Counted from the stretch's first letter, positions 43,186 through 54,360 are shown. The stretch is 64,000 bases of DNA from Macrothele yani (GCA_039090855.1 CM077010.1:50982905-51046904), one strand, 5' to 3'. Program-made: numbers and translations. The notes: generated by a model not told the origin, from the letters alone.

Positions 43186-44430
43186 TCATCTCTGAAACCT
43201 GTTCCACGATTTACCAGATGTTTAAGAGCTCATTGAGACCACAGACGTATGGGTTGCACGATATGATAAAGACACTTTCTAGTAACCTATATCATCTCTG
43301 AAACCTGTTCCACGGTTTACCAGATGTTGAAGAGCTCAATAAGACCACAGACGTATGGGTTGCATGATATGATAAAGACACTTTCTAGTAACCTATATCA
43401 TCTCTGAAACCTGTTCCACGGTTTACAAGATGTTGAAGAGTTCAATAAGACCACAGACGTATGGGTTGCGTAATATGATAAAGACACTTTCAAGTACCCT
43501 ATATCATCTCTGAAAACTGTTCGACGATTTACCAGATGTTGAAGAGCTCAATGAGACCATAGAGGTATACGTTGCATGATATCATAAAGCATTTCTAGTA
43601 ATCTATATCATCTCTGAAACTTGTTCCACGGTTTACCAGATGTTGAAGAGCTCAATGAGACCATAGAGGTATACGTTGCATGATATGATAAAGACATTTC
43701 TAGTAATCTTCGTCATCTCTGAAACTTGTTCCACGATTTACCAGATGTTGAAAAGCTCAATGAGACTATAGAGGTATACGTTGCATGATATCATAAAGCA
43801 TTTCTAGTAATCTTCGTCATCTCTGAAACTTGTTCCACGATTTACCAGATGTTGAAAAGCTCAATGAGACTATAGAGGTATACGTTGCATGATATCATAA
43901 AGCATTTCTAGTAATCTTCGTCATCTCTGAAACTTGTTCCACGGTTTACCAGATGTTGAAGAGCTCAATGAGACCATAGAGGTATACGTTGCATGATATC
44001 ATAAAGCATTTCTAGTAATCTTCGTCATCTCTGAAACTTGTTCCACGGTTTACCAGATGTTGAAGAGCTCAATGAGACCATAGAGGTATACGTTGCATGA
44101 TATCATAAAGCATTTCTAGTAATCTTCGTCATCTCTGAAACTTGTTCCACGGTTTTCCAGATGTTGAAGAGTTCAGTGAGACAATAGAGGTGTGGGTTGC
44201 ATGATATGATAAAGATATTTTCTATTAATCAGCAATTCTGAAACCTACTCCACGGTTTTCGAGATGTGGAAGAGTTCAGTGGGACCACAGAGGTGTGGGT
44301 TGCATGGTATGATAAAGATATTTTCTATTAATCTTCATAATCTCTGATGCCTGCTCCACGGTTTACCAGATATTCAAGAGCTCAATGAGACCACCGAAGT
44401 GTGGGTTGAATGATATGATAAAAGCCTTTT
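43186..44430. repeat. Tandem array, unit 104-106 bp, about 12 copies
   Basis: TCATCTCTGAAAC(C/T)TGTTCC recurs at 43186, 43292, 43398, 43504, 43608, 43713, 43817, 43921, 44025 and 44129, with two more diverged units to about 44430. Units carry TTTACCAGATGTTGAAGAGC and GTTGCATGATAT. Confidence 0.95.
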
Positions 44431-44574
44431 CTCTGAAGTAACAAATTATTAGGAAACACCCAATAGCAGTCAGACACGTGTCATCCTCACTTGCGTACGT
44501 AACTGTAACGTTGAGGCGGCTTTATAAACAGCACATTCTGAAGGATTAGGACGCGTACGGAGCGTAGATAGGGG

Positions 44575-44764
44575 TAACGTGCGAAAGATTCGTGATTTCA
44601 GCGACTTTGAAAGAGGCACTGTGCTGCGATCTCGGCGGGCAGGTGTAAGCATCGCAGAAAAGACAAACCTTCGCGGCAGTCAGCGGCTTTCCTTTGAGCC
44701 AAAACAACGGATCGATATTCGAGGGCAAAGATGACTAGAAGGGATTATCAGAGGTAAGATATAT
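44575..44764 (+). pseudogene. Tc1-B transposase, N-terminal part
   Basis: The frame reads NVRKIRDFSDFERGTVLRSR and AGVSIAEKTNL, the first helix-turn-helix, then in another frame IRGQR near 44720. It ends at the insertion site of the nested subfamily A element and continues at 45993. Confidence 0.6.
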
Positions 44765-44765
44765 A

Positions 44766-45992
44766 CACTATATTAACAAACATCACCGGACACCCCTTCA
44801 AAATCGAATTAACTAACCTATCCGCTGCGTTGTTAAGATGCTAGAACAATTGTGTCAAAGTTGTACAGCTGCAAATGGTATAAAAACAAGCCTCCATCCA
44901 ACCGCAATCATATCGCACTGTGAGGTTGAGTGAAAATGTCGCGGCAGGAGAGAACTGACTTTGACAAAGGAAAGATTGTTGGGTGTTAAATTTGTGGGTT
45001 TTCAATAAGAGAAACCGAGAGGCGTTTAAACATGCCCAAGTCAACTGTTTTGGATGTACTGAATACGTGGAAGACACATGGCGTGCCTTAAGTAGCAAAA
45101 CGTACCGGCCGACCAAAGAAAATCAGTGATAGAAGACGTCGTAACCTCGGGAGACTCGTAACAGCTAATCGACGATATCAGTGTACAGGTGAGTAAAAAT
45201 GCTGGAACCTCGGTATGTACAGGTACCATTCGCAGATGACTTCATTCCATGGGTTACCGTGTTCGTGCGGCTGCTCATCAACCTTTCATCTCCACTCGGA
45301 ATGCTACCCGTCGTTTAGCATAGTGTAAAGAACATTAATCGTGGACCGTAGATCAATGGAAACGTGTCCTGTGGACTGATGAATTCAGATACGTGGGTAT
45401 GGCGGCAGCTGGGGGAACGCTATTTACCACAATGTACTGTTCCTACGGTCAAGTTTGGAACTGGCAGTGTACTCGTGTTGGGGTGTTTTTCGTGGTATGG
45501 TCCCGGCCCGTTGGTTACCGTGGACAAACCTGTTAACCAGCACATCTACCTCGATATTCTGGATAATTATGCCCTACAAACTCTGTGGCAATAGTATAGA
45601 CCCGAGCCTTATTGGTACCAGCAGGATAATGCACCGAGCCATAAAGCAAGGACTGTTACGACGGGGTTTGACACTATAATTCCATATCGTGTGTAGACTG
45701 GCCAGCACAGAGCCCTGATCTTAATCTCATAGGACACCTATGGGATTAATTACAGCGCCACATAAGAAGTTTGGAACCAAGGACTAGTACTAAGCAACAG
45801 TTAGCGGTACCATTATGTACTGAATGGAAGCGCATGCCTATCGCTGTGTTCCAAACCGTTATCGAAAGCCTGTCTCTAAGGGTCTGTGCATGCATTAAGG
45901 CCAAAGGTGAACCGACACCGTAATAATGTATGTCAATAAATGCTGTGTTGTGTTTCTCTTCTAGGCGTCCGGTGACTTTTGTCAATATAGTG
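44766..45992 (+). mobile_element. Tc1-type transposon, subfamily A copy 2, nested
   Basis: The ends CACTATATTAACAAACATCA and GTGACTTTTGTCAATATAGTG are flanked by TA (44764-44765, 45993-45994). It is inserted in a subfamily B transposase. Confidence 0.95.
44937..45923 (+). pseudogene. Tc1 transposase (subfamily A copy 2), broken
   Basis: The ATG at 44937 (AAAATGTCGCGGCAG) starts MSRQERTDFDKGKIVGC, the only one of three subfamily A copies to keep this ATG. It stops at once (TAA after GC) and has several later shifts. Later frames give NVNKPVNQHIYLDILDNYA-like sequence, WYQQDNAPSHKA (second Asp) and a decayed third block (DLNLIGHLWD, where Glu has become Gly). The C-terminus is partly readable. 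Confidence 0.8.
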
Positions 45993-46800
45993 TATGTTGC
46001 GTGAAGGAACCTCTCAGTACAGCAGAGGTATCGAGAGGAAAATTTCAGCGTATACAACCCACCGCACGTTGGTACGAATAGGATATAATAGCAGACACAT
46101 GCTCCATATATACCACTCGTCTCTCCTAAAAACCAACAAATTCGCCTGCAGTGGTCATGGAAGCAAGAAAGCTGGACCCTTTGAGGATTGGTAAAAGGTC
46201 GCTTGGTCTGATGGATTACGTTTTCAGTTCATTCATGGCAATGAACAGGCTAGAATGTGTCACCCTACTCCATCAATCGATGGATCTCAGATCTCTAGAT
46301 TTAACTGTACAAGCTAGGTGGAGACAATGTAGTTAGTTGCTTAGAGCCTGTTATTATGGCAGGCAAGAAACTGCATTGCATTGTTATTATGGCGATGCTG
46401 TTGCTTGGATCTACAAATTACGGTGGGCATGGAATAGCATTCGGATACCATGAGGTATCTTACCATCACTGCGTATCACGTACACCCGTATATGCGCATA
46501 GTGTTTCCTTATGGAGAAGGCTACTTCCAGCAGGAAAATAAGCCATGCCACAAACCTCGGAGGTTACACAGTGGTTTTAGAAGCACGAGAGTGATTTCGA
46601 AGTGATAAAATAGCCCCCACAATCCACAGAACATCGCCGCATTGAACGGACGAGATTAAGAGAGTCATCCGTAACGCAGATTACCATCCAGCGAACATTC
46701 TGCAATTGACGAACGCCAGCCCATTTGCTTTTCTGAGCGTATCTGTAATATTAACACCTCGTTGAATCCAATAGAGGCTGTTTCGAAAGCGAAGGGCGGC
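45993..46800 (+). pseudogene. Tc1-B transposase, C-terminal part
   Basis: This resumes directly after the nested element with YSRGIERKISAYTTHRTLVR (second helix-turn-helix), IGYNSR, WSDGLRFQF (first Asp region), a GYFQQENKPCHK-like block near 46515-46555 in shifted frame (Asp to Glu), and a worn C-terminal end. Numerous stops. Confidence 0.65.
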
Positions 46801-46859
46801 CCAAATTGTAATTAGATAGGTGTTCCTAATGATTTTGCTAAGCATTTCCAAGGACCAAC

Positions 46860-47500
46860 ACAGGTGGAAGGAAGATAATCAGGGGACCTGCTGAAAACCA
46901 CGATATGGCCATTCACAGCATGACAGAACCACCACCATGCTGTACTGTTGGGAGTAGACAGTCTAGGTTGTAAGCGTCTAACGGTGCTCTCCACACGTAA
47001 ACACGTTCTGCGGAGGGGAACAATGTGAATGTGGATTCATCCGACCACAGTACACGCTTCCATGCATCGGTAGTCCACGTTGTATGCTCTTGACACCACT
47101 GCCGTCGCCGTTGTGCATTCACCCGGGTCACCAGAGGTTTTGCAATAGGAGCTCTCATGAATATCTTGATTATACAATTCGCTGTGCACTGTTTTCTTTG
47201 GTACTGGGATCTGGAGATACAGATTGAGCTCCACACTAATTTTTGGCGAAGTGGTCTTATTACGGGTAACAATTATCTTTAATGCTCTCCTGTCTCAATC
47301 AGTCAGGGCCGTTTTCCTGCCGCTCTTGTGTTTCGCAGACCAGGTTTTGCCACGAGCACGGTATGCTGTCATGACGCTAGACACAGTACCTCTCGATACC
47401 CACACTACCCTGGTGACTGTTGTCATGGAGACGCCAACTGGCCCTCTACCAACAATTAGCAGTCCGTTAGGTCGCTCACTTCGTCATCATCCTAAAGGAA
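46860..47500 (-). pseudogene. Tc1-type transposase fragment
   Basis: The minus frame at 46913-47272 contains QRRRQWCQEHTTWTTDAWKR, LWSDESTFTLFPS (first catalytic Asp), VYVWRAPLDAYN and TVQHGGGSVML. Upstream, in other frames to about 47500, are helix-turn-helix-like pieces (LRTVYN- and RIVT-like). The catalytic second half is missing; the fragment ends at the right end of the subfamily B element. Confidence 0.65.
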
Positions 47501-47819
47501 AGTTTAGAATAAGACTGTTTAAATGAAGTTAAACACGACCTTCAGGTTCTAAACAAAGCTTATTACAACCAAAAAGTGGTGAATACCTTTTCGTATTGCT
47601 ACGCACGCAAGTGCATTAAAAGTCACGTTTCTGAGCGTTGTGTTCACATTATTCCGTTCAACCACTGCACATTAGCGCTTCCACCAGGTTATTGTGCCAC
47701 GAATCAAATCGAATCAATCGGAAGGTTTATAGGCTCATCGACATCTAGTTGAAAGGTCACAAGGCTCGAAATGTTGAGATGCGGAATAGGCCACACCTGA
47801 TTGGAAAGATTTAAATAAA

Positions 47820-48715
47820 CAAGTTAGTAAAAACATGCAATGCATTGATTATGATACGCTTTCCAACATACCAAAGATCATTACTCAAGTCATGAGGATA
47901 ATGGCTGTGGAATAAATCTTGCTCCTGTGCCTTGACCTTTGACCCCATTTCGATGGTATTAAACAGAATTGGTTCAGTATACCTCCGAAACTACATGATA
48001 AAGTTCTGTCCCAATCCAAGCATTTTTATATAGGTTATGACGCACAAGTGCAATGGAATGGATCCCGCTCATATGCCTTGAGCTTTGACCCCATTTCGGC
48101 CATTTTCAATAGGGTTCGTCCGCAAGTGGTCCCCTATCACATACTAAAATTTCATCGAATCGAACAATTTTTACGCGAGTTATCGTGCGGACGGGCAGAC
48201 AGACAGACAGACGGACAAAGCTGGAGCATATACGCTTCTTCAACCTACGGTTGGAAAGCGTGAAAAAAGTTAGTAAAATCATGCAATGCATTGATTATGA
48301 TATGCTTTCCAACATACCAAAAATCTTTACTATTACTCAAGTTATGAGGATAATGGCTGTGGAATAAGTCTCGCTCCTGTGATTTGACCTCTGACCCCAT
48401 TTCGATTATATTAAACAGAATTGGTTCAGTTTACCTCCGGAACAACATACTAAAGATTTGTCACAATCGAAGAGCATTTTTACATAAGTTATGACGCATA
48501 AATGCAATCGAATGGATACGGCTCCTATGTCCTGACCGTTGACCCGATTCCGCCCATTTTCAATAGGGTTCGTCCCCAGTGGTCCCCTACCACATACTAA
48601 AATTTCATCGAAATGGAACAATTTTTACGCGAGTTATCGTGCGGACCGACAGACAGACAGACAGACAAAGCTGGAGCATATACGCTTCTTCAACCTACGG
48701 TTGGAAAGCGTAAAA
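47820..48715 (+). repeat. Two-unit tandem repeat, unit about 446 bp (CGCTTTCCAAC family)
   Basis: Each unit begins AAGTTAGTAAAA..CATGCAATGCAT, has CGCTTTCCAAC (47857; 48302 as TGCTTTCC) and ends with ACCTACGGTTGGAAAGCG (48260; 48710) after an ACAGACAGACAGAC tract. The terminal 11 bp are inverted. A third, larger, inverted copy is at 60.6-61.8 kb. Confidence 0.85.
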
Positions 48716-49006
48716 AGCCGAAAACATTAGAGTTTGAAGACCTCATCTCGTCTTTATAGGTTTCACTTCTCTCTGTCACGTTGCAAACATTTATTTCAGA
48801 CTAATTTATGATTCTAACAAATGACGTATTCAGTTTCAAATCTTTATTTCATTTTAAAGTATTATTTGATGAATATTATTCTAAGCAATGTAGTTACTTA
48901 TAAAATTACCAATATACTTCTTATGTGAATTTTCCATGAGAATTTTTGACTTCTCGTACTTTTAAGCGTTCACTGATAATTCTTGTTATTAACCTTCTTT
49001 CTACAG

Positions 49007-49212
49007 GAAATGTTAACAGCAATAGCCTGAAGCTTCTAGAAACCTGCATACTGATTTTATGTCTTGATGATGGGCAGCCTGACACGCCAAATTACGCAAC
49101 TATTAGGAAAGATTCCGGAACGTTAGAGTTATCTTCTATGGCCAGTCACATTCTCCACGGGAACGGGACGAAACATAGCAGCTGCAATAGGTGGTACGAT
49201 AAGTTCCTTCAG
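49007..49212 (+). CDS. ChAT: Choline/carnitine acyltransferase (ChAT-like), internal exon 3 of 3 in window
   Basis: The acceptor is TTTCTACAG ending at 49006, and the donor is CAG|GTGAGC at 49213. Two bases complete the codon opened at 14459; 68 codons follow, ending in phase 0. The segment reads NVNSNSLKLLETCILILCLD, then an acidic stretch, then ASHILHGNGTKHSS and CNRWYDKFLQ. This matches the family block (..L..CLD.. / LHG.G / NRW.DK.LQ) that shapes the substrate tunnel just before the catalytic His exon. About 10 residues (around DTPNYATIRKDSG) look inserted relative to ChAT as I remember it, so paralogue divergence is possible. The next exon, with the catalytic His, was not found before 64000. 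Confidence 0.85.
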
Positions 49213-50251
49213 GTGAGCAGCTCCGAGAAACATGTAGTAGTATTTATAAAGTTGATGCCATAAATAGACAAATCGAATATTCTCTACGTGTAATGCTTCC
49301 AAAATTAGTAGATGACAAGGTTATGCTCATCGTGCACTTCCGGTGTTTTCTGTGTGACGTCACTGTCCAAATCCCCATCGTAAGACTACCTGATCGCCAC
49401 GTTTCTTTGTATCTGCATCATAGCAGCGTGTCGGAATTATTCTTCGTAAACCAGCTTGGATAATCTTAATAAATTCTACCAGATTTTTTGATGCATAATG
49501 TTTTCAATTTTAATTTAAAAAAATTGGGGAATGTTGCCAAGATGCTTTTCTTATTCCTCATAACGAAATTATTTATTATATGACAATAAGACGTCCAGCT
49601 GTGCGTTTTCCCTTCTAAATTTATATAAAAACAGCAAAAATTTCCCATCTAAATAAATGAACATTTAAAGGCAGAACCGTTTTCCCGCCCTTTACTTAAC
49701 AAAAAATGTGCGGGAGGTTATTTTTGAAATCTCCGTTACTAATACATATATTCACATGACTAAATTTCCTCCGTATTTAATGTAAATGTTTCATTGCATA
49801 AGCTTTTGTTCTTTTCGAGTTATAAAAATCGTTGACAGGTGTTCCGTAGCTACAGTTAAGGTCTACGATTGACATGTTACGACTGTGATGTCAGTCAGTG
49901 ACGTCACGATTATTCATCTGGGAGGAAGGCGGGATGAGAAAGCCTTGCTATCTATTAATTAACCTTGCAATGCTTCTAATATCTGAACTTTGCAGGAATT
50001 TAAAAAGCTGAATCAGTAAGATTAAGGCTGCTTATACTAATAGATATTGTGGCTCATCTGTAATATCATATAATATTTGTTGATGTGCCAGTCTTTCAAT
50101 CCGCGCTCCTTACTTTCAGCTCGAAATTAAAATTTTCCATTTTCAGCTATCATTTCGTTGTCTTTTGCTCTCTCTCTCTCTCTCTCATTTGATAAGATTT
50201 GCCAATTAAAAAATAGAAGAAAAAGAAACAAATCTGCAAACAACCCAATAA
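49213..50251. other. Intron, nothing recognised
   Basis: AT-rich sequence with a CT run near 50169-50188. No exon recognised. Confidence 0.5.
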
Positions 50252-50325
50252 TTGACCCTTTAAGCGGCTGGAATGAATCAACTCGGAATTAGCGAAATGT
50301 GCTGAAATCAGTTCCAACGAACATA

Positions 50326-51569
50326 CACTATATTGACAAAAGTCACCGGACACCCCTTCAAAAGCAAATGAACGGATCCGCTGCATTGTTGAGATGCTCG
50401 GTACAGCTGCAAACAGTATGAAAACAAGCCTGCAACTGACCGTGATCATATCGCAGTGTAAGTTTGACTGAAATCTCGCGACGGGAGAGAACTGACTTTG
50501 AGAAAGGAAAGATTGTTGGGTGTTATATTAGTGGGTTGTCCATACGAGAAACCGAGAGGCGTTTAAACATACCCAAGTTAACTGTTTTGGATGTACTGAA
50601 TGCGTGGAAGACACATGGCGTGCCGGAAGCAGCAAAACGTACCGGCAGACCAAAGAAAATCAGTGATAAAGGACGTCCAAGCCCCAGGAGAGTCATTACA
50701 GCTAATCGACGGAGTACTGCACAAGACATTAGTGTACAGGTGAGTAAAAATGCTAAAACCTCGGTATGCACACGTACCATTCACAGAGAACTTCATTTCA
50801 TGGGTTACCGTGGTGGTGTGGCTGCTCATAAGCCTTTCATCTCCACTCGGAATGCTACTCGTCGTTTGGCATGGTGTAAAGAACATTTATCGTGGATCGT
50901 TGATCAATGGAAACGGGTCCTATGGACTGATGAATTCAGATACACGATCCATCAATCTGATGGCCTTGTGTGGGTATGGCGCAGCCAGGGGAACGTTATT
51001 TACCACAGAGTGCTTACTGTTCCTAAGGTCACGTTTCGAGCTGGCGGTGTACTCGTCTGGGGGTGTTTTTCGTGGTATGGTCCCGGCCCATTTGTTATCG
51101 TGGACAAACCTGTTAACCAGCAAGTCTACCTCGATATTCTGGACAATTATTCCCTACTAACCGTGTGGCAATACTATGGAACCGAGCCTTGTTGGTACCA
51201 GCAGGATAATACACCGAGCCGTAAAGCAAGGACTGTTACGGCGTGGTTTGACGATAATTCCGTATCGTGTGTGGACTGGCCAGCACAGAGTCCTGATCTT
51301 AATCCCATAGAGCACCAATGGGGTGAATTAGAGCGCTGCATTAAAAGTTTCGAACCAAGGTGTACTACTAAGCAACAGTTAGCTGCAACATTATGTACTG
51401 AATGGAAGCGCATACCTATCGCTGTGTTCAAAAACCTTGTCGAAAGCCTGTCTCGAAGGGTCAGTGCATGCGTTAAGGCCAAAGGTGGACCGACACCGTA
51501 CTAATATATGTCAATAAATACTATGTTGTGTTTCTCTTCTAGGTGCCGGTGACTTTTGTCAATATAGTG
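50326..51569 (+). mobile_element. Tc1-type transposon, subfamily A copy 3
   Basis: The ends CACTATATTGACAAAAGTCA (50326) and GTGACTTTTGTCAATATAGTG (to 51569) are near-perfect inverted repeats. TA precedes the left end; the right TA has become AA. Confidence 0.95.
50464..51504 (+). pseudogene. Tc1 transposase (subfamily A), open frame but initiator ATG lost
   Basis: An uninterrupted frame of about 346 codons ends with GGPTPY and TAA at 51502-51504. Counting from the TTG at 50464: helix-turn-helix 1 spans about codons 8-52, the GRPKK linker 61-65, and helix-turn-helix 2 about 70-115. The catalytic residues are Asp156 (LWTDEFRY), Asp248 (WYQQDNTPS) and Glu283 (SPDLNPIEH), with 34 residues between the last two (DD34E). 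No ATG opens it. The position that is ATG in the 44.9 kb copy is ATC here (just before TCGCGACGG), the next ATG is codon 113, and an in-frame TGA lies upstream at 50443. Conserved positions are altered near the active site (FRY for SRY; PSRKA for PCHKA). Probably inactive, though young. Confidence 0.9.
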
Positions 51570-51978
51570 AATTCGCTGTCTCAGAAGTGTACCGAACGCG
51601 GATGGAACGAGTGAAATTTTTCAGTTTGGGTGGTTGACACTGCTGAAGATCTGTAACGATGGTGACGAACCTAAGAAAGGAGAGAGAGAGAGACAATTGA
51701 GTCACCTGTTTATATCCAGTGGCATGATGTCTGTGTCAGGGGGATTACACCTTCGTCATCATGCCCTGTTTCATGGAGTAGATAATAGAGTGCTAGGTTA
51801 GTGCTCATCACCACTGATAGGTTTATGGTGGTTACTGTTGAGGTGAGAGAGAGAAAAGATTGTTTTGCACTAGCTTTCGCAAAACCTGGCTGGGATATGA
51901 AGATTTCTGTTTGGGGATGGCAGAACATTTTGGGCATCATTTCATTCAGATCAATGCATCGGCCGCTTAAAGGGTTAA

Positions 51979-53199
51979 TTCATGATCAAAGGACCCAGTA
52001 ACAAATTCAATCGAATTCAATCGGAAGTTTCTACTGGGAATCTAAATTTTTTTAACTGCCACATTAGAAGAAAACCAGAGAAAAGTTAACTGAAGATGGT
52101 TATTTCAGGAACTAAAAATCAATTCTTTCAATACACGTTTATCTCACTACGGTATGTTCCACTTCTTCTACCAGTGGTATATATACACTTAATGGACAGG
52201 ACATTAGAAATATCGACCTAATGGCGTGTTGGACCTCATGAAGCCTACTAGGACAAGCCGCAAACGGCAACCGATAACTCGGGTACATTTGTCCAAATTT
52301 TAAGCGAAGCTATTGCAAAATCTAAGCTCGTTAAGGCGTCTGTAATAACAAATTCTAAAAAAAACGGACGCGTAAAATTTATGACTTCCAGATCAAAAGT
52401 ACGAAACATTCTGAAAAAGAAATGTCTAAAATTTATCATGAACTACTTTCCTTCACGCTTTCACGTTGATTGTGATAAAGTTGCATGTAAACAAAGCGGA
52501 AAGACACAATCAGATAGGGAATTACGTTTTTCATCAAGACACACCGAACCGACAAGCGACGTCATTGACGCCATATTGCTGGCCTCCACAGCGGCTTCAG
52601 CAGTTACAATTAGAAAAGAAACAAAAGCAAAACAAAAACAAAAGCTTACTCGTGCCATTTCTAACGTTTTTCTTGTGTTCACAATGTGCTCCGTTTCCTT
52701 TTTTTCTCAGTTTGAGCGAAAATAATTTCAAATTAACGGCAAAAGAACTAAAAAACTCGAGCAAATTGGGTCGTGAAAAATTGCGACTATCGAATGTAAA
52801 CAAATGTACGCGCTTGTTTTTTAATTGAAAAAGTCAATGATTAGTGACATGGGGTTGGTATCATGATGATTGGTTGTGTCCTATAGGAATAATGAACATT
52901 AACCCTTTAAGCGGCTGATGTACTGTGCTTAAACTAGACAGTGCCCCAAACCTTTGCTCCCTCCAAACAGAAATGTTAATATAGTGACCGGGTTTTGACC
53001 ATGGCGTCTCGATGTGAAATAGTGGTGGTCGTTTTTATTCGGAGGAACCTTGGTATGACTTGCAGTGACCGGCAATTAATTAAAAACGAAAGGTGCTCAC
53101 CTTCTGTACACAGTTTCCTCTTCCAATTTTTTTTCCATTATGTTTTCCCATTCTTCTTCTGCTGGAAGGCGTAAAGTTATATCATGTTTCCTTCTATTA
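51979..53199. other. Intron, nothing recognised
   Basis: A piggyBac-like end TTAACCCTTTAAGCGGC lies at 52899 without a visible partner. Open frames at 52381-52828 have no recognised domain. Confidence 0.4.
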
Positions 53200-53298
53200 G
53201 GTGTACAAATAAGTTTTAAAGCGTTTTAAGAACAACTAATTTGAGAGAAAACAACAATACTTTTACTAATCAAAATGTGCGCCGTCATTATCTCTCAC

Positions 53299-54230
53299 CT
53301 ACCGCCATCGGTCGGGCAGCTGACGAATTCCAGCCATGAAGAATACTTCGTCGTGTGACGCGATGACATCGTCAACCCATTTTCGCACTTCGTCGCATGT
53401 TCGGTACATTATAGCAGATAAACCATGTTGCATCGATCGGAACAAATGATAGCCTGAAGGGTTTATGTCAGGACTATACGCCGGGTGCTCCAAAACTTCC
53501 CAGCCAAGCTTCAATAACGTTTCTTTGACCGATTTCGCGACATGCGGCCTAGCGTTGGCATGCAGTAATTTCACGAGACCCAATCCTTTGCCTGTGAATG
53601 GACGTTTCCGACAAATTTCTTGGTTCAATCTCAGAAATTGTTGCTTGTAGCGATCAGCAGTAACAGTTTGACCCTGTTCCAATAGTTCCACACCCTTCAT
53701 ATCTCACCAGATGCACAGCAGAACTTTCTTGGAGCGAGTATTGCGTTTCGGTGTCAAAGTCGTTGCTTCACCGGGGTCTACCCAGTGGTTTTTTTTGGAT
53801 TTAGGATTGTCGTACTATATCCACTTTTCATCACCCATAACGATTTTCCACAGGAAACACTTTCTTTGTTGTTTATTCAACAGATTCAAACACTTCACGA
53901 CACGCTCATATTTGTTCCTCTGGTTCAGGTCATGTGACACCCATTTTCCTTCCTTCTGAATCATTCCCATTGCGCGTAAACGATTGGAAATGGTTTGTTG
54001 AGTTACCCCCAGTTGTTCAGCTAGTTCTTTTTGCGTTTGAGACGAATCTTCATCCAGCAATGCTTGCAGTTCTTCATGTGCAACCTTCTGCGGGGCGCCG
54101 CTACGTTCTCGATCGCTGACATCGAACTCACCTGCTTTAAACAGTCCAAAACCAAAACTCACGCGTGCTTTTCGATACAATATTCTCCCCCAGAACAGAA
54201 CAGATCGATGCATATGCTTTTGCAGCACGT
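53299..54230 (-). pseudogene. mariner transposase, broken
   Basis: Minus-strand order: ARVSFGFGLFKAGEFDVSDR and TQKELAEQLGVTQQTISNRL (two helix-turn-helix regions), GKWVSHDLNQRN (family WV.HEL), FLWKIVMGDEKWI (first catalytic Asp), a frame change near 53700-53815, then KLLHANARPHVAKSV, where the second catalytic Asp (family HDNARPH) has become Ala, and AYSPDINPSGYHLF, where the third Asp (family PSDYHLF) has become Gly. The C-terminal GIRQLPDRW is intact. Two of three catalytic residues are lost. Confidence 0.85.
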
Positions 54231-54360
54231 TTTCCTTGGTTAAATTTGTAACGAATGCAGTGTCGAATAAATGCAGTACTGCTTGCCATCTTTCACCTAC
54301 CGATGTGCAAGTGCGTTTGCCTGTTGGGCAAACTTCTGTGTCACATTTTATACTCTGCAC

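Larger units (their letters stand above)
44441..46839 (+). mobile_element. Tc1-type transposon (subfamily B) split by another Tc1
   Basis: The left end ACAAATTATTAGGAAACACC (44441) and right end GGTGTTCCTAATGATTTTGC (to 46839) are inverted repeats. The transposase reads on the plus strand in two halves, before 44765 and after 45993, with a subfamily A element between them. Confidence 0.75.
50252..51978. mobile_element. TTAA-ended MITE (piggyBac-like ends) hosting a Tc1
   Basis: TTGACCCTTTAAGCGGC (50252) and GCCGCTTAAAGGGTTAA (to 51978) are inverted repeats with a TTAA at the right and a one-base-changed TTGA at the left. Removing the Tc1 at 50326-51569 leaves about 480 bp without coding content. 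Another such end (TTAACCCTTTAAGCGGC) is at 52899. Confidence 0.55.

Noticed and set aside
43186..44430. CRISPR-like array
   Set aside because: Units are contiguous homologous 104-106 bp repeats without unique spacers, in a eukaryotic intron.
52381..52828. Two overlapping frames of 114-120 codons
   Set aside because: No domain, no splice context; likely chance.
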